Assembly (NCBI RefSeq): GCF_011308835.1
Contig: NZ_JAAOHY010000001.1
Location: 1,054,001 to 1,118,000, forward strand
DNA: 64,000 bases
Reading direction: 5' to 3'
Source of the DNA: Paracoccus xiamenensis
Lineage (GTDB): Bacteria > Pseudomonadota > Alphaproteobacteria > Rhodobacterales > Rhodobacteraceae
Both the position numbers and the translations under genes were made by a program. The notes under the pieces are model-generated. The model saw only the letters and a program-made list of their open reading frames with translations, made no database searches and was not told where the DNA came from. Shown here one piece after another: positions 46,264-55,041 of the stretch (within the stretch, counting starts at the first letter, position 1; each line of letters begins with the position of its first letter).

Positions 46264-46827
46264 TTATTGCAACCTGTCCAATGGCTTGGCTGGATGGCTG
46301 CGCGAGGCCGTAACGCGGCGAACGCAGAAATGCAGAAGCAGCTCTGCAATCGAAAACAGGCCAATCAGCGCGAACCCGATTGGAATGGCCACGCTGAACA
46401 CGGCCATCGACACGCCCATCGTGTCCGCCGTTCTGGCCATCGTCCGGGCGATATAGCCCGAGCCAAACTGACCGTTCAAACCCACAAGGCAGAACCACAG
46501 GACCGGCAAGGTAAAGATCAGCGCGGCGGCATTGCGAATGACCAGGAAACAATCCCCCATCAGCCCGGTCTTTTCCCGCATCTCGGGAAAGAGAGAGGGG
46601 TCTTCGTGGTTGCGGAACGCGCTCGCCGCCCCCAGAAGCCCTGCCCAAACCATCATGAAACGCGCGACCTCCTCGGTCCATGGCGGGGGCGTATCAAGCA
46701 AATAGCGCGCGAGCACCTGCCAACCGGCGCTCAGCACCATCACGATGATGGACAGAACGGCACCCCATAGGGCGATCCGTGCCAAGGCATCAGACACGCG
46801 GTCGAGTGCGAGTGCAAGCGCGCGCAT
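46264..46827 (-). CDS. TRAP transporter small permease (DctQ)
   Basis: Small membrane subunit of a tripartite ATP-independent periplasmic transporter. 187 residues with four hydrophobic helices; WTEEVARFMMVWAGLLGAASAF is the DctQ signature. Start ATG 46827 lies four bases after the dctP-like stop. Gene order M-P-Q differs from the common P-Q-M. Confidence 0.9.
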   Translation of the reverse strand: MRALALALDRVSDALARIALWGAVLSIIVMVLSAGWQVLARYLLDTPPPWTEEVARFMMVWAGLLGAASAFRNHEDPSLFPEMREKTGLMGDCFLVIRNAAALIFTLPVLWFCLVGLNGQFGSGYIARTMARTADTMGVSMAVFSVAIPIGFALIGLFSIAELLLHFCVRRVTASRSHPAKPLDRLQ

Positions 46828-46831
46828 TGCC

Positions 46832-47806
46832 CTAGTTCCCCATTGCCTGTTTCCAGGAATCCAGCAAGCCTTCCGGCATCGGGACCTGCTGCCACAATGG
46901 CATGGACAGCTGCTGGAACTCCAACCAGACATCCGGGCTTAGTGTTGTCACCTCGATCCCCGCCTCGCGCAGCTGATCGAGTTCGCTTGCGCGGCCGGCA
47001 AGCCATTCCCGATTGGCTGCCGTCGCCGCCGCAGCCGCGTCGTCAACGATCTGCTGTTCTTCGGCGCTGAGACCTTGATACCAGTCTTCGGAAATGACGA
47101 TTGTGCGGTGCGCGGTCGACATCCGCGCATCGGTAAAGTGCTTTATGAAACCAGTATGGCCATACAGGATCGGCACGATCGGCGGATTGAGATAGCCATC
47201 TGCAATCCCTGTCTGAAGCGCGTTCGGCACCTCGTCCCAGCTGACGATGGTGCCGCGTGTGCCCCACAGCTCGTAGATGGCAATGTCCGTCTCATCCAGC
47301 GCGCGCATGCGAAGATCGGCCAGATCGGCGGGCGATTTGACGGCATGTTTCGTATTGAAGATCCCCGCGGGCAGACCCAGGCTGGAAATGCCGATGACAC
47401 GAAGCCCGTGCGGCGCGGCCTCTTCGTTGATCTTGTCGATCATGCCGCCGTCATACAGGCCCTTATCCAAGGCAGCGAAATCGGGGACGAAATACGGCAG
47501 CGTCAGCGGCGTCAGGCTTGGCGCAAGCTGCGAGACGCGCTTTGTATCTGAAGACGACACCTCCAACAAACCCTGCTGGATCTGGTCCATTTTCTCTGCT
47601 TCATCGCCCAGTGAACCACGCTCGAATTCCTGCACTTCCATGCCGTGCGACTCGAGGTATTCGCCGAAGGTGTGAACCCAGACATATGTGCCGGATTTTT
47701 CCAGATCCGGCGCACCTTCAAGCGCAATCTTGACCGGGGCGGCGGACAATTGCGATGCGCAGACAATCATGGCAACGGTGCCTGCGCATAGTTTCATCAC
47801 TGACAT
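46832..47806 (-). CDS. TRAP transporter substrate-binding protein (DctP)
   Basis: Periplasmic solute receptor. 324 residues; signal peptide MKLCAGTVAMIVCASQLSAA; TRAP_DctP fold with LRMRALDETDIAIYELWGTR, the segment containing the conserved ligand-carboxylate arginine, and VPNALQTGIADGYLNPP. GAGGAGAT precedes ATG 47806. The ligand is probably an organic or amino acid carboxylate, given the conserved Arg; identity unknown. Confidence 0.92.
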   Translation of the reverse strand: MSVMKLCAGTVAMIVCASQLSAAPVKIALEGAPDLEKSGTYVWVHTFGEYLESHGMEVQEFERGSLGDEAEKMDQIQQGLLEVSSSDTKRVSQLAPSLTPLTLPYFVPDFAALDKGLYDGGMIDKINEEAAPHGLRVIGISSLGLPAGIFNTKHAVKSPADLADLRMRALDETDIAIYELWGTRGTIVSWDEVPNALQTGIADGYLNPPIVPILYGHTGFIKHFTDARMSTAHRTIVISEDWYQGLSAEEQQIVDDAAAAATAANREWLAGRASELDQLREAGIEVTTLSPDVWLEFQQLSMPLWQQVPMPEGLLDSWKQAMGN

Positions 47807-47849
47807 TTTTTGATCTCCTCTCCTGTTTGCGGTCGTGGCGACCGGATTT

Positions 47850-49133
47850 TCATTCCCAAAGACCCATTGCACGCGGCAGAAACAGCGTCAGGTCGGGGAC
47901 GAATATGATGATGAGCAGCACGACGATCTCGATCAGCACGAATGGCAGAACTGCGCGCGCCAGTGCCCAATACTTCATCTTGGCAACCGTCGAGACGATC
48001 ATCAGGCAGCCACCCAAGGGCGGCGTTACAAGGCCGACGCAAAGGTTGAAGCAGATGACAATGCCCAGATGAACGGGGTCCGCCCCATTTTCCAGCGCGA
48101 TCGGCGCCAGCAATGGGACGACCAGGGCCAGTGCCATGATGATCTCGAAAAACATGCCTGCGACGATCAGCAGCAGGTTCATCGCAATCATGAACCCGAC
48201 CGGGCCAAGGCCAAGCTCAGCAATCGTTGCGGCGATTGCTTGTGGAATACGCTCTAACGAGGCCAAATGGCCGAAGGCGGCAATGCCGCAAAGGACCATG
48301 AAGATCGAACCTGTCAGCTTGGCGGTGCGCGCGACGCTGGCCCGCAAGTCGTCAAAGGTGATGCCCGAATAGAAGCTGGAGGCGATGAGCGCGACGAATA
48401 CAGCGACCGCCGCCGCCTCGGTCGGGGTCATCCAGCCCAAGACGATCCCGCCCACGATTATCAGCGGCAGCGATACCGCCGGAAGGGCAACCAGGACGGC
48501 ACGAAGGGGTTCTGGCCGGTCTTCCTTTTCGATCCGTGGGTGATCATCCCGCCACGCATAAAAGGCGTTTGCGCCGAGAAGTGCGGACCCAAGCAAAAGG
48601 CCCGGCACGATCCCCGCCACAAATAAAGCGGCGACCGATGTCTGCATGATGGCGCCGTAGAATATGAGGATGATGGACGGCGGAACGATCGGCCCGATGA
48701 TCGAGGATGCCGCCGTGATCGCCCCGGCATAGACTTCCGGATATCCCCGCTCTTTCATCGCCGGGATCAGCGTATTTGACAACGAAGCAGCATCCGCCAC
48801 CGCCGAACCCGAAATCCCGGCGAAGAAGATGGATGAAAGAACGTTGACGTGGCCAAGCCCACCACGCAAGCGCCCGACGATGACCATCGACAGGTCAATC
48901 AGCGCACGGGTAATGCCACCGCGATTCATGATCTCGCCCGCCAGGATGAAAAGCGGCATCGAAAGCAGGGCGAAAACGCTGATATGGGAAAAAATCTTCT
49001 GCGGAAGCACCGCAAGATAGCGTGTGTTGTCGGTCGCGAAAAACGCAAGAACAGTGCTGGCGCCGAAGACATATGCCAACGCAAGACCCGACGCGAGGAA
49101 CAGCGCCGTGGCGAAAGGGACCAGCCAGATCAT
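47850..49133 (-). CDS. TRAP transporter large permease (DctM)
   Basis: Large membrane subunit carrying the ion-coupled translocation path. 427 residues from ATG 49133 (MIWLVPFATALFLASG) with about twelve helices; signatures FAGISGSAVADAASL and VPPSIILIFYGA are typical. First gene of the dctM-dctP-dctQ-mlrC unit and divergent from the XRE-cupin regulator at 49578. Confidence 0.93.
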   Translation of the reverse strand: MIWLVPFATALFLASGLALAYVFGASTVLAFFATDNTRYLAVLPQKIFSHISVFALLSMPLFILAGEIMNRGGITRALIDLSMVIVGRLRGGLGHVNVLSSIFFAGISGSAVADAASLSNTLIPAMKERGYPEVYAGAITAASSIIGPIVPPSIILIFYGAIMQTSVAALFVAGIVPGLLLGSALLGANAFYAWRDDHPRIEKEDRPEPLRAVLVALPAVSLPLIIVGGIVLGWMTPTEAAAVAVFVALIASSFYSGITFDDLRASVARTAKLTGSIFMVLCGIAAFGHLASLERIPQAIAATIAELGLGPVGFMIAMNLLLIVAGMFFEIIMALALVVPLLAPIALENGADPVHLGIVICFNLCVGLVTPPLGGCLMIVSTVAKMKYWALARAVLPFVLIEIVVLLIIIFVPDLTLFLPRAMGLWE

Positions 49134-49274
49134 GAAAGGCCCCCGCGATCTTCGACGCGAGGACACGGCGGACAGATCGTGTCGCCAAATATCCGGTGGT
49201 CCATGTCTTCCCATCCCCCCTGTCTCGCCCGCCGCTTGCGCACGGCGCGTTATGCATCACATACTATCGGCAAA

Positions 49275-49303
49275 TTTTTCATTTGCAATAATGGAAAATT
49301 ATT
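49275..49303. promoter_or_regulatory. AT-rich dyad in the dctM/regulator intergenic region
   Basis: TTTTTCATT and AATGGAAAA form an imperfect dyad (49275 to 49298), overlapped by AATAAT-GGAAA-ATTATT (49287 to 49303). The half-site GAAAATTATT (49294 to 49303) recurs in the dyad before the DadA-type gene. The 444-base gap 49134 to 49577 has no gene and is strongly A/T-rich here. Confidence 0.55.
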
Positions 49304-49577
49304 CAACTTCCATTCGACCCGAAAATCTGCTGTCTGCCCTGACGCCCAAGATGATACGCCCGACTTGTGCATATATAGCAAACACATAGGGCTATCTGTA
49401 CCCACTCCCACGCCAGCCTTGCCGCAGAGTTCGAAACCTGTACCTCGGTCGCCTCCGGCTTCTGGCGGCAGATCGTGATCATTTTATCATTCGACAAATT
49501 TTTACCCGATGACATTGCGCGCCCCCGACGCCGTGCCTAGACTGCAAGATCTCAGGCACCCTCACCCCGGATCGCAA

Positions 49578-50207
49578 ATGACCTCAAAGAACAGCGTTGT
49601 CGGCGGACCAAACGCATCCTTTGGCGCGCGCCTCAAGGCGCGTCGCAAGCACCAAAAAATGACCCTCACCGAGCTGGCAAAGCTTTCCGACGTTTCCGCA
49701 TCCACGATCTCCAAAGTGGAAAACGACGCAGTTTCACCCACTTACGAAGTCATTGTGAAACTTGCACGCGGCTTGTCCACGACCATCAGCGAAATGTTCG
49801 GAGAGCCGACCTTGCCCGCCCCCGTCGAACGCGCGCCGCGCGGATGGCAAGTGATTGGCCGGCATGGCGAAGGTGTGCGACTGGAAACGGAAACCTACGA
49901 CCACCTCTATCTCTGCTCAGAGCTCGTCGTAAAATCCATGGTTCCCTGCATCGTCCGCATCAAGGCGCGCACGCTCAGCGACTTCGGGCCGCTTACGCAC
50001 CACCGGGGCGAAGAGTTCATTTATGTGCTGAAGGGAAAAATCGAACTGCATACCGAGTTCTACGCGTCGACCGTTTTGAATGAGGGTGACTTCGTTTATA
50101 TCGACAGCACCATGGGCCATGCGTATCTGTGCGGTTCGGACGATGATGCCGTCGTGCTTGCCGTCTGCGCTGGCGGCGACCCGGGTGCCGAAGCCCCGGA
50201 ACTGTAA
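49578..50207 (+). CDS. XRE-type regulator with C-terminal cupin
   Basis: A 209-residue regulator: HTH LKARRKHQKMTLTELAKLSD and VSASTISKVENDAVSPTYE (residues about 20 to 65), then a cupin_2 domain with THHRGEEFIYVLKGKIELH and LNEGDFVYIDSTMGHAY. Such proteins (PuuR-like) usually repress amine or amino acid catabolism genes and bind the substrate in the cupin. Start ATG 49578 preferred to the longer 49509. Divergent from the TRAP unit and upstream of the DadA-RidA pair. Confidence 0.88.
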   Translation: MTSKNSVVGGPNASFGARLKARRKHQKMTLTELAKLSDVSASTISKVENDAVSPTYEVIVKLARGLSTTISEMFGEPTLPAPVERAPRGWQVIGRHGEGVRLETETYDHLYLCSELVVKSMVPCIVRIKARTLSDFGPLTHHRGEEFIYVLKGKIELHTEFYASTVLNEGDFVYIDSTMGHAYLCGSDDDAVVLAVCAGGDPGAEAPEL

Positions 50208-50322
50208 CACCGCCAGAGCCGGGCACCTTCCAACCGCGCGAACGAACAGCCTCGCGGCAGCTGCTATGTAAATTCTTGACGGCCACTCTCGCGCCAAAGT
50301 TTCCACCAGTTTTTCGTATATT

Positions 50323-50346
50323 ATAATTTTCCTTTCAGAAAATTAT
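50323..50346. promoter_or_regulatory. Perfect dyad operator before the DadA-type gene
   Basis: ATAATTTTC-CTTTCA-GAAAATTAT: perfect nine-base arms, six-base spacer, 96 bases upstream of the start codon. Its right arm plus one base, GAAAATTATT, is the half-site also found in front of dctM. A likely site of the XRE-cupin regulator. Confidence 0.65.
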
Positions 50347-50441
50347 TGCTATGCAGATTGCGTAGCTGCGCGCCGGCATGTCCGGTCAGCGCCTGACATC
50401 TGCTGCCAGCTTGATAGCCGACGCAAAAAAGAGAAACGTTC

Positions 50442-51710
50442 ATGCCCAAAAAAGCCATCATCGTCGGTGCCGGTCTGGCCGGTCTGCAGACAGCTTGGTT
50501 CCTTCACAACGATGGCTGGGACGTAACTGTGGTGGAACGCCGCGAAGGCGTCGCATTGGAGACCAGCCTCGCCAATGGCGGGCTGATCACCCCCAGCCAT
50601 GCGGCGCCGTGGAATTCGCCCGGTATCTTCAGGGCGCTTCTGTCATCGCTGAATGATGAGACAGCGGCGCTGTACCTCAAGGCATCGGCAATCCCCAGCT
50701 ACTTGCTCTGGGGGATGAGGTTCCTGCGCAACTCGACATATTCCAGGTACTTCAGAACGATCGAGCGCAACAGCCGACTGGCGCATTTCAGCCAAGGCGT
50801 CCTTAACGAGATGACGGACAGCTTGGGCCTTCGTTTCGACAGCGACCGCCGCGGCACCATCATGTTCTATCGCAACCGGCGGTCACTCGACCGGGTGACA
50901 CCCATCAACAAATATATTGCGGCGTCCGGTGTCAGGGTAAATCCGTGTTCAACGGACGAGCTGATAAGGATCGAGCCAGCGCTTGACAGGATAGGCGATG
51001 GATTGTGCGGGGGCTTCTACTACCCCGATGATCAGCATGGCGACGCGCATCTTTTCTGCCGAGCCCTGGCGGCCAGATTATCGGAAGCCGGCGTTGAACT
51101 GCGCTTCGGCGAAACCGTTAACGGCTTCGAAACCCAGGGGTCGCGTATCACTGGATTGGTGACCGACAAAGGTCGCCTTGCGGCCGATGCCGTCGTCCTG
51201 GCCGCCGGGTTCTGGAGCCGGGAAATCGGACGCAAGCTGCGGCTGAGGTTACCCATCAAACCCGTCAAGGGCTACTCGGTCACATTCGATGTGTCTCAGG
51301 CAAGCCGCAAGCCCGCCATTCCAGTTGTCGACGACGACGCGCATATCGGGATGACTCCGCTGGGCAATCGCATCCGCTTTGTCGGCACTGCCGAGTTCAG
51401 TGGCTATTCACCAGAGATCAACCCGACGCGCATCGATAATCTGCGTCGTGCAGCCCTGACGACATATCCCGATCTGGCGCCGATCATCAACGCGGCCGAC
51501 CCCGTTTCCACCTGGTGCGGGCATCGGCCAATGACGCCAGACTGCCTGCCAATTGTCGGGCAGTCCGGGCCAGAGAACCTCTATCTGAACACCGGGCACG
51601 GATATCTTGGGTGGACAACGGCCAGCGGAACCTCTCGCGCTGTCGCCGATCTGATGTCTGGCAGGCAGCCTTACCTGAGCGAGGACCACTACAGCATGCG
51701 CCGTTTCTGA
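50442..51710 (+). CDS. FAD-dependent D-amino acid dehydrogenase-like oxidoreductase (DadA family)
   Basis: DAO-superfamily flavoenzyme oxidising an amine or D-amino acid to an imino acid. 422 residues: Rossmann FAD loop IIVGAGLAGLQTAWFLHNDG, NGGLITPSHAAPWNSPG near residue 47 and the DadA C-terminal motif TGHGYLGWTTASG. GAGAAAC precedes ATG 50442. The RidA gene follows 26 bases later, which fits imine detoxification. Exact substrate unknown; glycine, proline or other D-amino acids are alternatives. Confidence 0.9.
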   Translation: MPKKAIIVGAGLAGLQTAWFLHNDGWDVTVVERREGVALETSLANGGLITPSHAAPWNSPGIFRALLSSLNDETAALYLKASAIPSYLLWGMRFLRNSTYSRYFRTIERNSRLAHFSQGVLNEMTDSLGLRFDSDRRGTIMFYRNRRSLDRVTPINKYIAASGVRVNPCSTDELIRIEPALDRIGDGLCGGFYYPDDQHGDAHLFCRALAARLSEAGVELRFGETVNGFETQGSRITGLVTDKGRLAADAVVLAAGFWSREIGRKLRLRLPIKPVKGYSVTFDVSQASRKPAIPVVDDDAHIGMTPLGNRIRFVGTAEFSGYSPEINPTRIDNLRRAALTTYPDLAPIINAADPVSTWCGHRPMTPDCLPIVGQSGPENLYLNTGHGYLGWTTASGTSRAVADLMSGRQPYLSEDHYSMRRF

Positions 51711-51736
51711 ATTCCAACGCAAACAATGGAGACATG

Positions 51737-52129
51737 ATGTCAATCGAAGCAATCGGGGGCCCCGTCACCCTTCCGGACGGAACACCAGTACCGCTATCCA
51801 AAGCCGCACGTGCAGGAGACTTTGTCTTTTTGTCCGGGCAGCTGGGCTTTGGTTCCGATGGCCGGGTGGTCGATGGCGGGATCGAGGCGCAGACGCGGCA
51901 ATGCCTCGACAACATCCGGCATATCCTTGCCTCGACTGGCAGCGATCTGAAGGACGTGGTGCGCGCAACGATCTGGCTGACTGACGCGGCCGATTTCCCG
52001 GCGTTCAACCGGATCTATGCCGAGTACTTTCCTTCCCCTCCGCCTGCCCGCTCGACCGTATGCTCGGCGCTGATGCTGCCAAACGCCAAGGTAGAGATTG
52101 AAGTCACGGCCTATACGCCGAAGCTTTGA
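51737..52129 (+). CDS. RidA family reactive imine/enamine deaminase
   Basis: A 130-residue YjgF/YER057c/UK114 protein hydrolysing imino or enamino acids released by the neighbouring oxidoreductase. AARAGDFVFLSGQLGF, IEAQTRQCLDNIRHILA and the C-terminal PNAKVEIEVTAY are family marks; the usual catalytic Arg region reads PPPARSTVCSALM, with Arg kept. Start at the second of two adjacent ATGs, five bases after GGAG. Confidence 0.9.
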   Translation: MSIEAIGGPVTLPDGTPVPLSKAARAGDFVFLSGQLGFGSDGRVVDGGIEAQTRQCLDNIRHILASTGSDLKDVVRATIWLTDAADFPAFNRIYAEYFPSPPPARSTVCSALMLPNAKVEIEVTAYTPKL

Positions 52130-52318
52130 AATGGGATCGGGCCACTGACCGCCAGACGCAAGGCAGAGGCGGCCCGCCCGTAAGCTGGGTAGGTTTGAGC
52201 GGCGTCGGACAGGCACCAACACATCTCGGGCGGCGCGCCACGGCAATGCAGCAATTCGCGAGGCGATGGCGGCCAAGCAAGTTACCAGCCTGACCGCGAC
52301 AGTATGCTGCTGGGTTGG

Positions 52319-53185
52319 TTAGTCGGACAGCTCCAGCCAGATATGCGCCAGTGCGGCCTCGGCCGTTTCCGGGCCGCCATTCTGGACACCCGCCTGCCAG
52401 ATCGGCGCACCGGCAGCATAGCTGCCCGGCACCAGCCCGCCATTTTCGCATTGGCTGACGGCGCGCAGTCGACAGCCTCGGTCGCACGCGGCTGTCAGCA
52501 CCGTAAGAAGCGCCGGGTCCGACATCATTGTGCCTGTGCCGTAAACGCGCAGCACCGCGCCATCCAGCTTTTTCAAAGCAGCGTCGATGACGGCGGCGGG
52601 TATGCCGGGCGTGATGGTCAACACCGCCAGCCGCTTGTCCGCGAAGGTCCGGTAACGAAGTGCGCCGTCCAGCGGCCGTTGCGCCACGCTGCGAAAGGCA
52701 TTCGCATGTTGCGAATCCTGCTTGACCAGCCCCGAGGCTGGCAACACCTCACCCGCGAAGGCCAGCGAAACACCTGCCTCACCCGACATCACGGTTTTCA
52801 GCGCAAGCGCCAGATTTTCCTCGGCATCGCCACCCGTACCCAGTGGATGCATCGAGCCACACAACACGACCGGCCGGTCGATGCCTTGCAGCGCCTGCGA
52901 CAAGGCGGCACCTGTATAGGTCATCGTATCCGTGCCGTGAGTAATCAGCACGCCGCCCGTCGCGGCATGGACGGCGTCTATCAGCCGGTTCCAATGCACT
53001 GGACCCACCTCTGCACTGTCCAGCAGCGGATCAAAGGCAACAACCCGGATCGTCACCCCTTCCGGGGTGATCTCTGCCAGCGCCTTTTCCACCAATCCGC
53101 TGGCAGGCCGCAGGCCGTCGGGTCCCGGCATCATGCCGATGGTCCCGCCGGTATGCAGGATCAGTATCTCATTTTTGGCAATCAA
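52319..53185 (-). CDS. L-asparaginase/glutaminase family amidohydrolase
   Basis: Deamidates asparagine (or a D-isomer or related amide). 288 residues without signal peptide, so cytoplasmic; catalytic threonines in ILHTGGTIGMMPG and ITHGTDTMTYTG are intact, and the PVVLCGSMHP segment follows. Shorter than E. coli AnsA (338) with a reduced C-terminal domain. It overlaps the racemase stop by four bases, so racemase and asparaginase are co-translated. Confidence 0.92.
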   Translation of the reverse strand: MIAKNEILILHTGGTIGMMPGPDGLRPASGLVEKALAEITPEGVTIRVVAFDPLLDSAEVGPVHWNRLIDAVHAATGGVLITHGTDTMTYTGAALSQALQGIDRPVVLCGSMHPLGTGGDAEENLALALKTVMSGEAGVSLAFAGEVLPASGLVKQDSQHANAFRSVAQRPLDGALRYRTFADKRLAVLTITPGIPAAVIDAALKKLDGAVLRVYGTGTMMSDPALLTVLTAACDRGCRLRAVSQCENGGLVPGSYAAGAPIWQAGVQNGGPETAEAALAHIWLELSD

Positions 53186-53913
53186 TTCAGCACACCATCC
53201 ATCGACCAGGCCACCAATGCGTCGGCGACCAGATCCGTCATGTCAACCAGTTGCTTGTCTGTGGCAATTTCCGCAATCAATGGCAGCTCCGTACAGGCAA
53301 GCAGGACGTGATCGGCGTCAAGCGCGTTTACCAGATCCGCGAAGCGTGGCCGCAGTGAGGCATTATGGCTGCCCAGCCTTTTGACATCATGGATCAACTC
53401 GTGCAGGGCAGCGGGATCAGCCGGACGCTCCACATCAATCAGCGTGTCAAGAAAGCGATAGGCTGACCACTCTCCCATCTCGGTTACCGGCGCCGCACCA
53501 AGAAGCGCGACACGCGATATGCCGGTCTTTTCGATCCAGCCCGTCAGGACTGACTGGAAGGAAAGAAGTCGCGCCGTCAGATCCAGCGCCTGAATCTTCG
53601 GCGCGTACCAGTTCAGCGTGTTGCAGGCGATCGCGAAGGCATCAACCTGCGGTGCCAGCACAGCCAGCGACCGCTGCATTGCGGCCCAGACCTCGGCCTC
53701 GTTGCGGGCCAGATCCATCGAAAGGCCCAGTTCCGGCTCTGACACGACGATGACCCGAGGGGCATCCGTATCACCACCGAAATCCGCGCCAAAGGCATCG
53801 GCGTTCTTTCGCAGGACTTTGGACCACAGATCCATTCCAGCCTCGGGTCCGGATCCGGTCACAATCCCCAGCGTGGGCCTTGTCTTCGAAGATCTAAGAT
53901 TGTCGGGATTCAT
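53182..53913 (-). CDS. Aspartate/glutamate racemase family protein
   Basis: Cofactor-independent racemase with two catalytic cysteines: Cys97 in AIACNTLNWYAP and Cys207 in LLACTELPLIAE. 243 residues; the N-terminal GIVTGSGPEAGMDLW is typical. Paired with asparaginase it suggests interconversion of D- and L-aspartate during amide or D-amino acid use. A 15-base perfect palindrome lies 25 bases before its start. Confidence 0.92.
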   Translation of the reverse strand: MNPDNLRSSKTRPTLGIVTGSGPEAGMDLWSKVLRKNADAFGADFGGDTDAPRVIVVSEPELGLSMDLARNEAEVWAAMQRSLAVLAPQVDAFAIACNTLNWYAPKIQALDLTARLLSFQSVLTGWIEKTGISRVALLGAAPVTEMGEWSAYRFLDTLIDVERPADPAALHELIHDVKRLGSHNASLRPRFADLVNALDADHVLLACTELPLIAEIATDKQLVDMTDLVADALVAWSMDGVLN

Positions 53914-53937
53914 TGGATGCTCCGGGCATGGCGAATT

Positions 53938-53952
53938 AATCTGCCGCAGATT
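53938..53952. promoter_or_regulatory. 15-base perfect palindrome in the racemase/regulator gap
   Basis: AATCTGC-C-GCAGATT, seven-base arms with one central base, between the divergent racemase (starts 53913) and the HTH regulator (starts 54036). Position and symmetry suggest an operator for that regulator. Confidence 0.6.
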
Positions 53953-54035
53953 GCTTGACGAAGCCCGCTCGACACAATTAGGCAGACTGGCGCCAACTGG
54001 TGCATTTCGGTGCTGATAGCGAGACAGTTAACACC

Positions 54036-54848
54036 ATGGAGTTCTTCGCGCCCAATTTGCGGCTGCTATGCAGCTACAAACCTTCGATTTCGCGCGTGGC
54101 CAGCGATCTGGACATCAACCGCAGCCAATTGAACCGCTATCTGGCCGGCAGCAGCTTTCCTCGCCGCCCCCTGCTGCGGCGGATCTGCGATTATTTTGGG
54201 GTTGAACCGCATGAGATCGTCCTGCCGCAAACCGACTTTTCAGAGATCGTACGCTTGCGCGGTCTCGATTCCGATCGTCTCGCCCACCGGGTGCAACGAC
54301 ATCTCGACCAGATCCGCGCCCGGGGTGACCGGCGGGTCCTGGAACTGACCGGAAGTTTCTTCGAATACTATTATTCCATGTCGCAGCGCGGGCGTATCGT
54401 CCGCTCACTTGTCGTCTTTGCGCCCGAGGGGGAACATGTCTTCTATCGCCGGCTGGAGCGGATGGGCCCGTTCAACCGACCGGGACGGCGGCATCACCGA
54501 TATCAGGGAAGCGCGCTGTTGCTGGGCGACAGGATTTTCCTGAACGACTATGAATATGATAGCGGGATCGAACTGACGCAGAGCGTTCTTTATCCGGACT
54601 ACACGCATACCTGGACATGTCTGCATGGCGTCAAAATCGGCGTATCTGCAAATCGCAACCACACGCCCTGCTCGGTCCGTACATATTTTGAACGCGCAGC
54701 CCCCGGCCTGCCCCTGATCGGCCACCTGCGCCGCTGTGGCGTTTTCGCGGCGGATAGCCCCGATATTCCTCCACATATTCCCGGACGGATCGACAACACA
54801 GCATCCGGCCCGCACGTCTTTGACGCTTGGTCAGGCAGCAGGGACTGA
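54036..54848 (+). CDS. HTH (XRE/Cro-like) regulator with unknown C-terminal domain
   Basis: A 270-residue protein. N-terminal HTH of Cro/C1 type: YKPSISRVASDLDINRSQLN and RYLAGSSFPRRPLLRRICDY. The remainder (from about residue 70) is a conserved-looking alpha/beta region with SFFEYYYSMSQRGRIVRSL and a Tyr/Trp-rich stretch (YDSGIELTQSVLYPDYTHTW); I do not recognise its family. A start 12 codons upstream at 54000 is possible. Divergent from the racemase-asparaginase pair, its likely target. Confidence 0.75.
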   Translation: MEFFAPNLRLLCSYKPSISRVASDLDINRSQLNRYLAGSSFPRRPLLRRICDYFGVEPHEIVLPQTDFSEIVRLRGLDSDRLAHRVQRHLDQIRARGDRRVLELTGSFFEYYYSMSQRGRIVRSLVVFAPEGEHVFYRRLERMGPFNRPGRRHHRYQGSALLLGDRIFLNDYEYDSGIELTQSVLYPDYTHTWTCLHGVKIGVSANRNHTPCSVRTYFERAAPGLPLIGHLRRCGVFAADSPDIPPHIPGRIDNTASGPHVFDAWSGSRD

Positions 54849-55041
54849 TCCAGCACCGGCCCCGAAGCGGTTGGACCAGTGCCGAAATTCGACTTCGTCG
54901 TCATCGCCGATCATCGAAGGGCATCGCCTGCGGCATTTGCGATGAATTCGAACGCATGCCCAGGGTCGCAACCGAGATCAAGAAAAGACAGCGTTGAACG
55001 GCGGCAACCTTGAATGGCCGGGTCACGTCAACGCTCCTGCT

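Noticed and set aside
52130-52318. Gene or terminator between RidA and asparaginase
   Set aside because: The 190-base convergent gap shows no clear hairpin with T-run and no reading frame with family features. The 54849 to 55041 gap is likewise empty.
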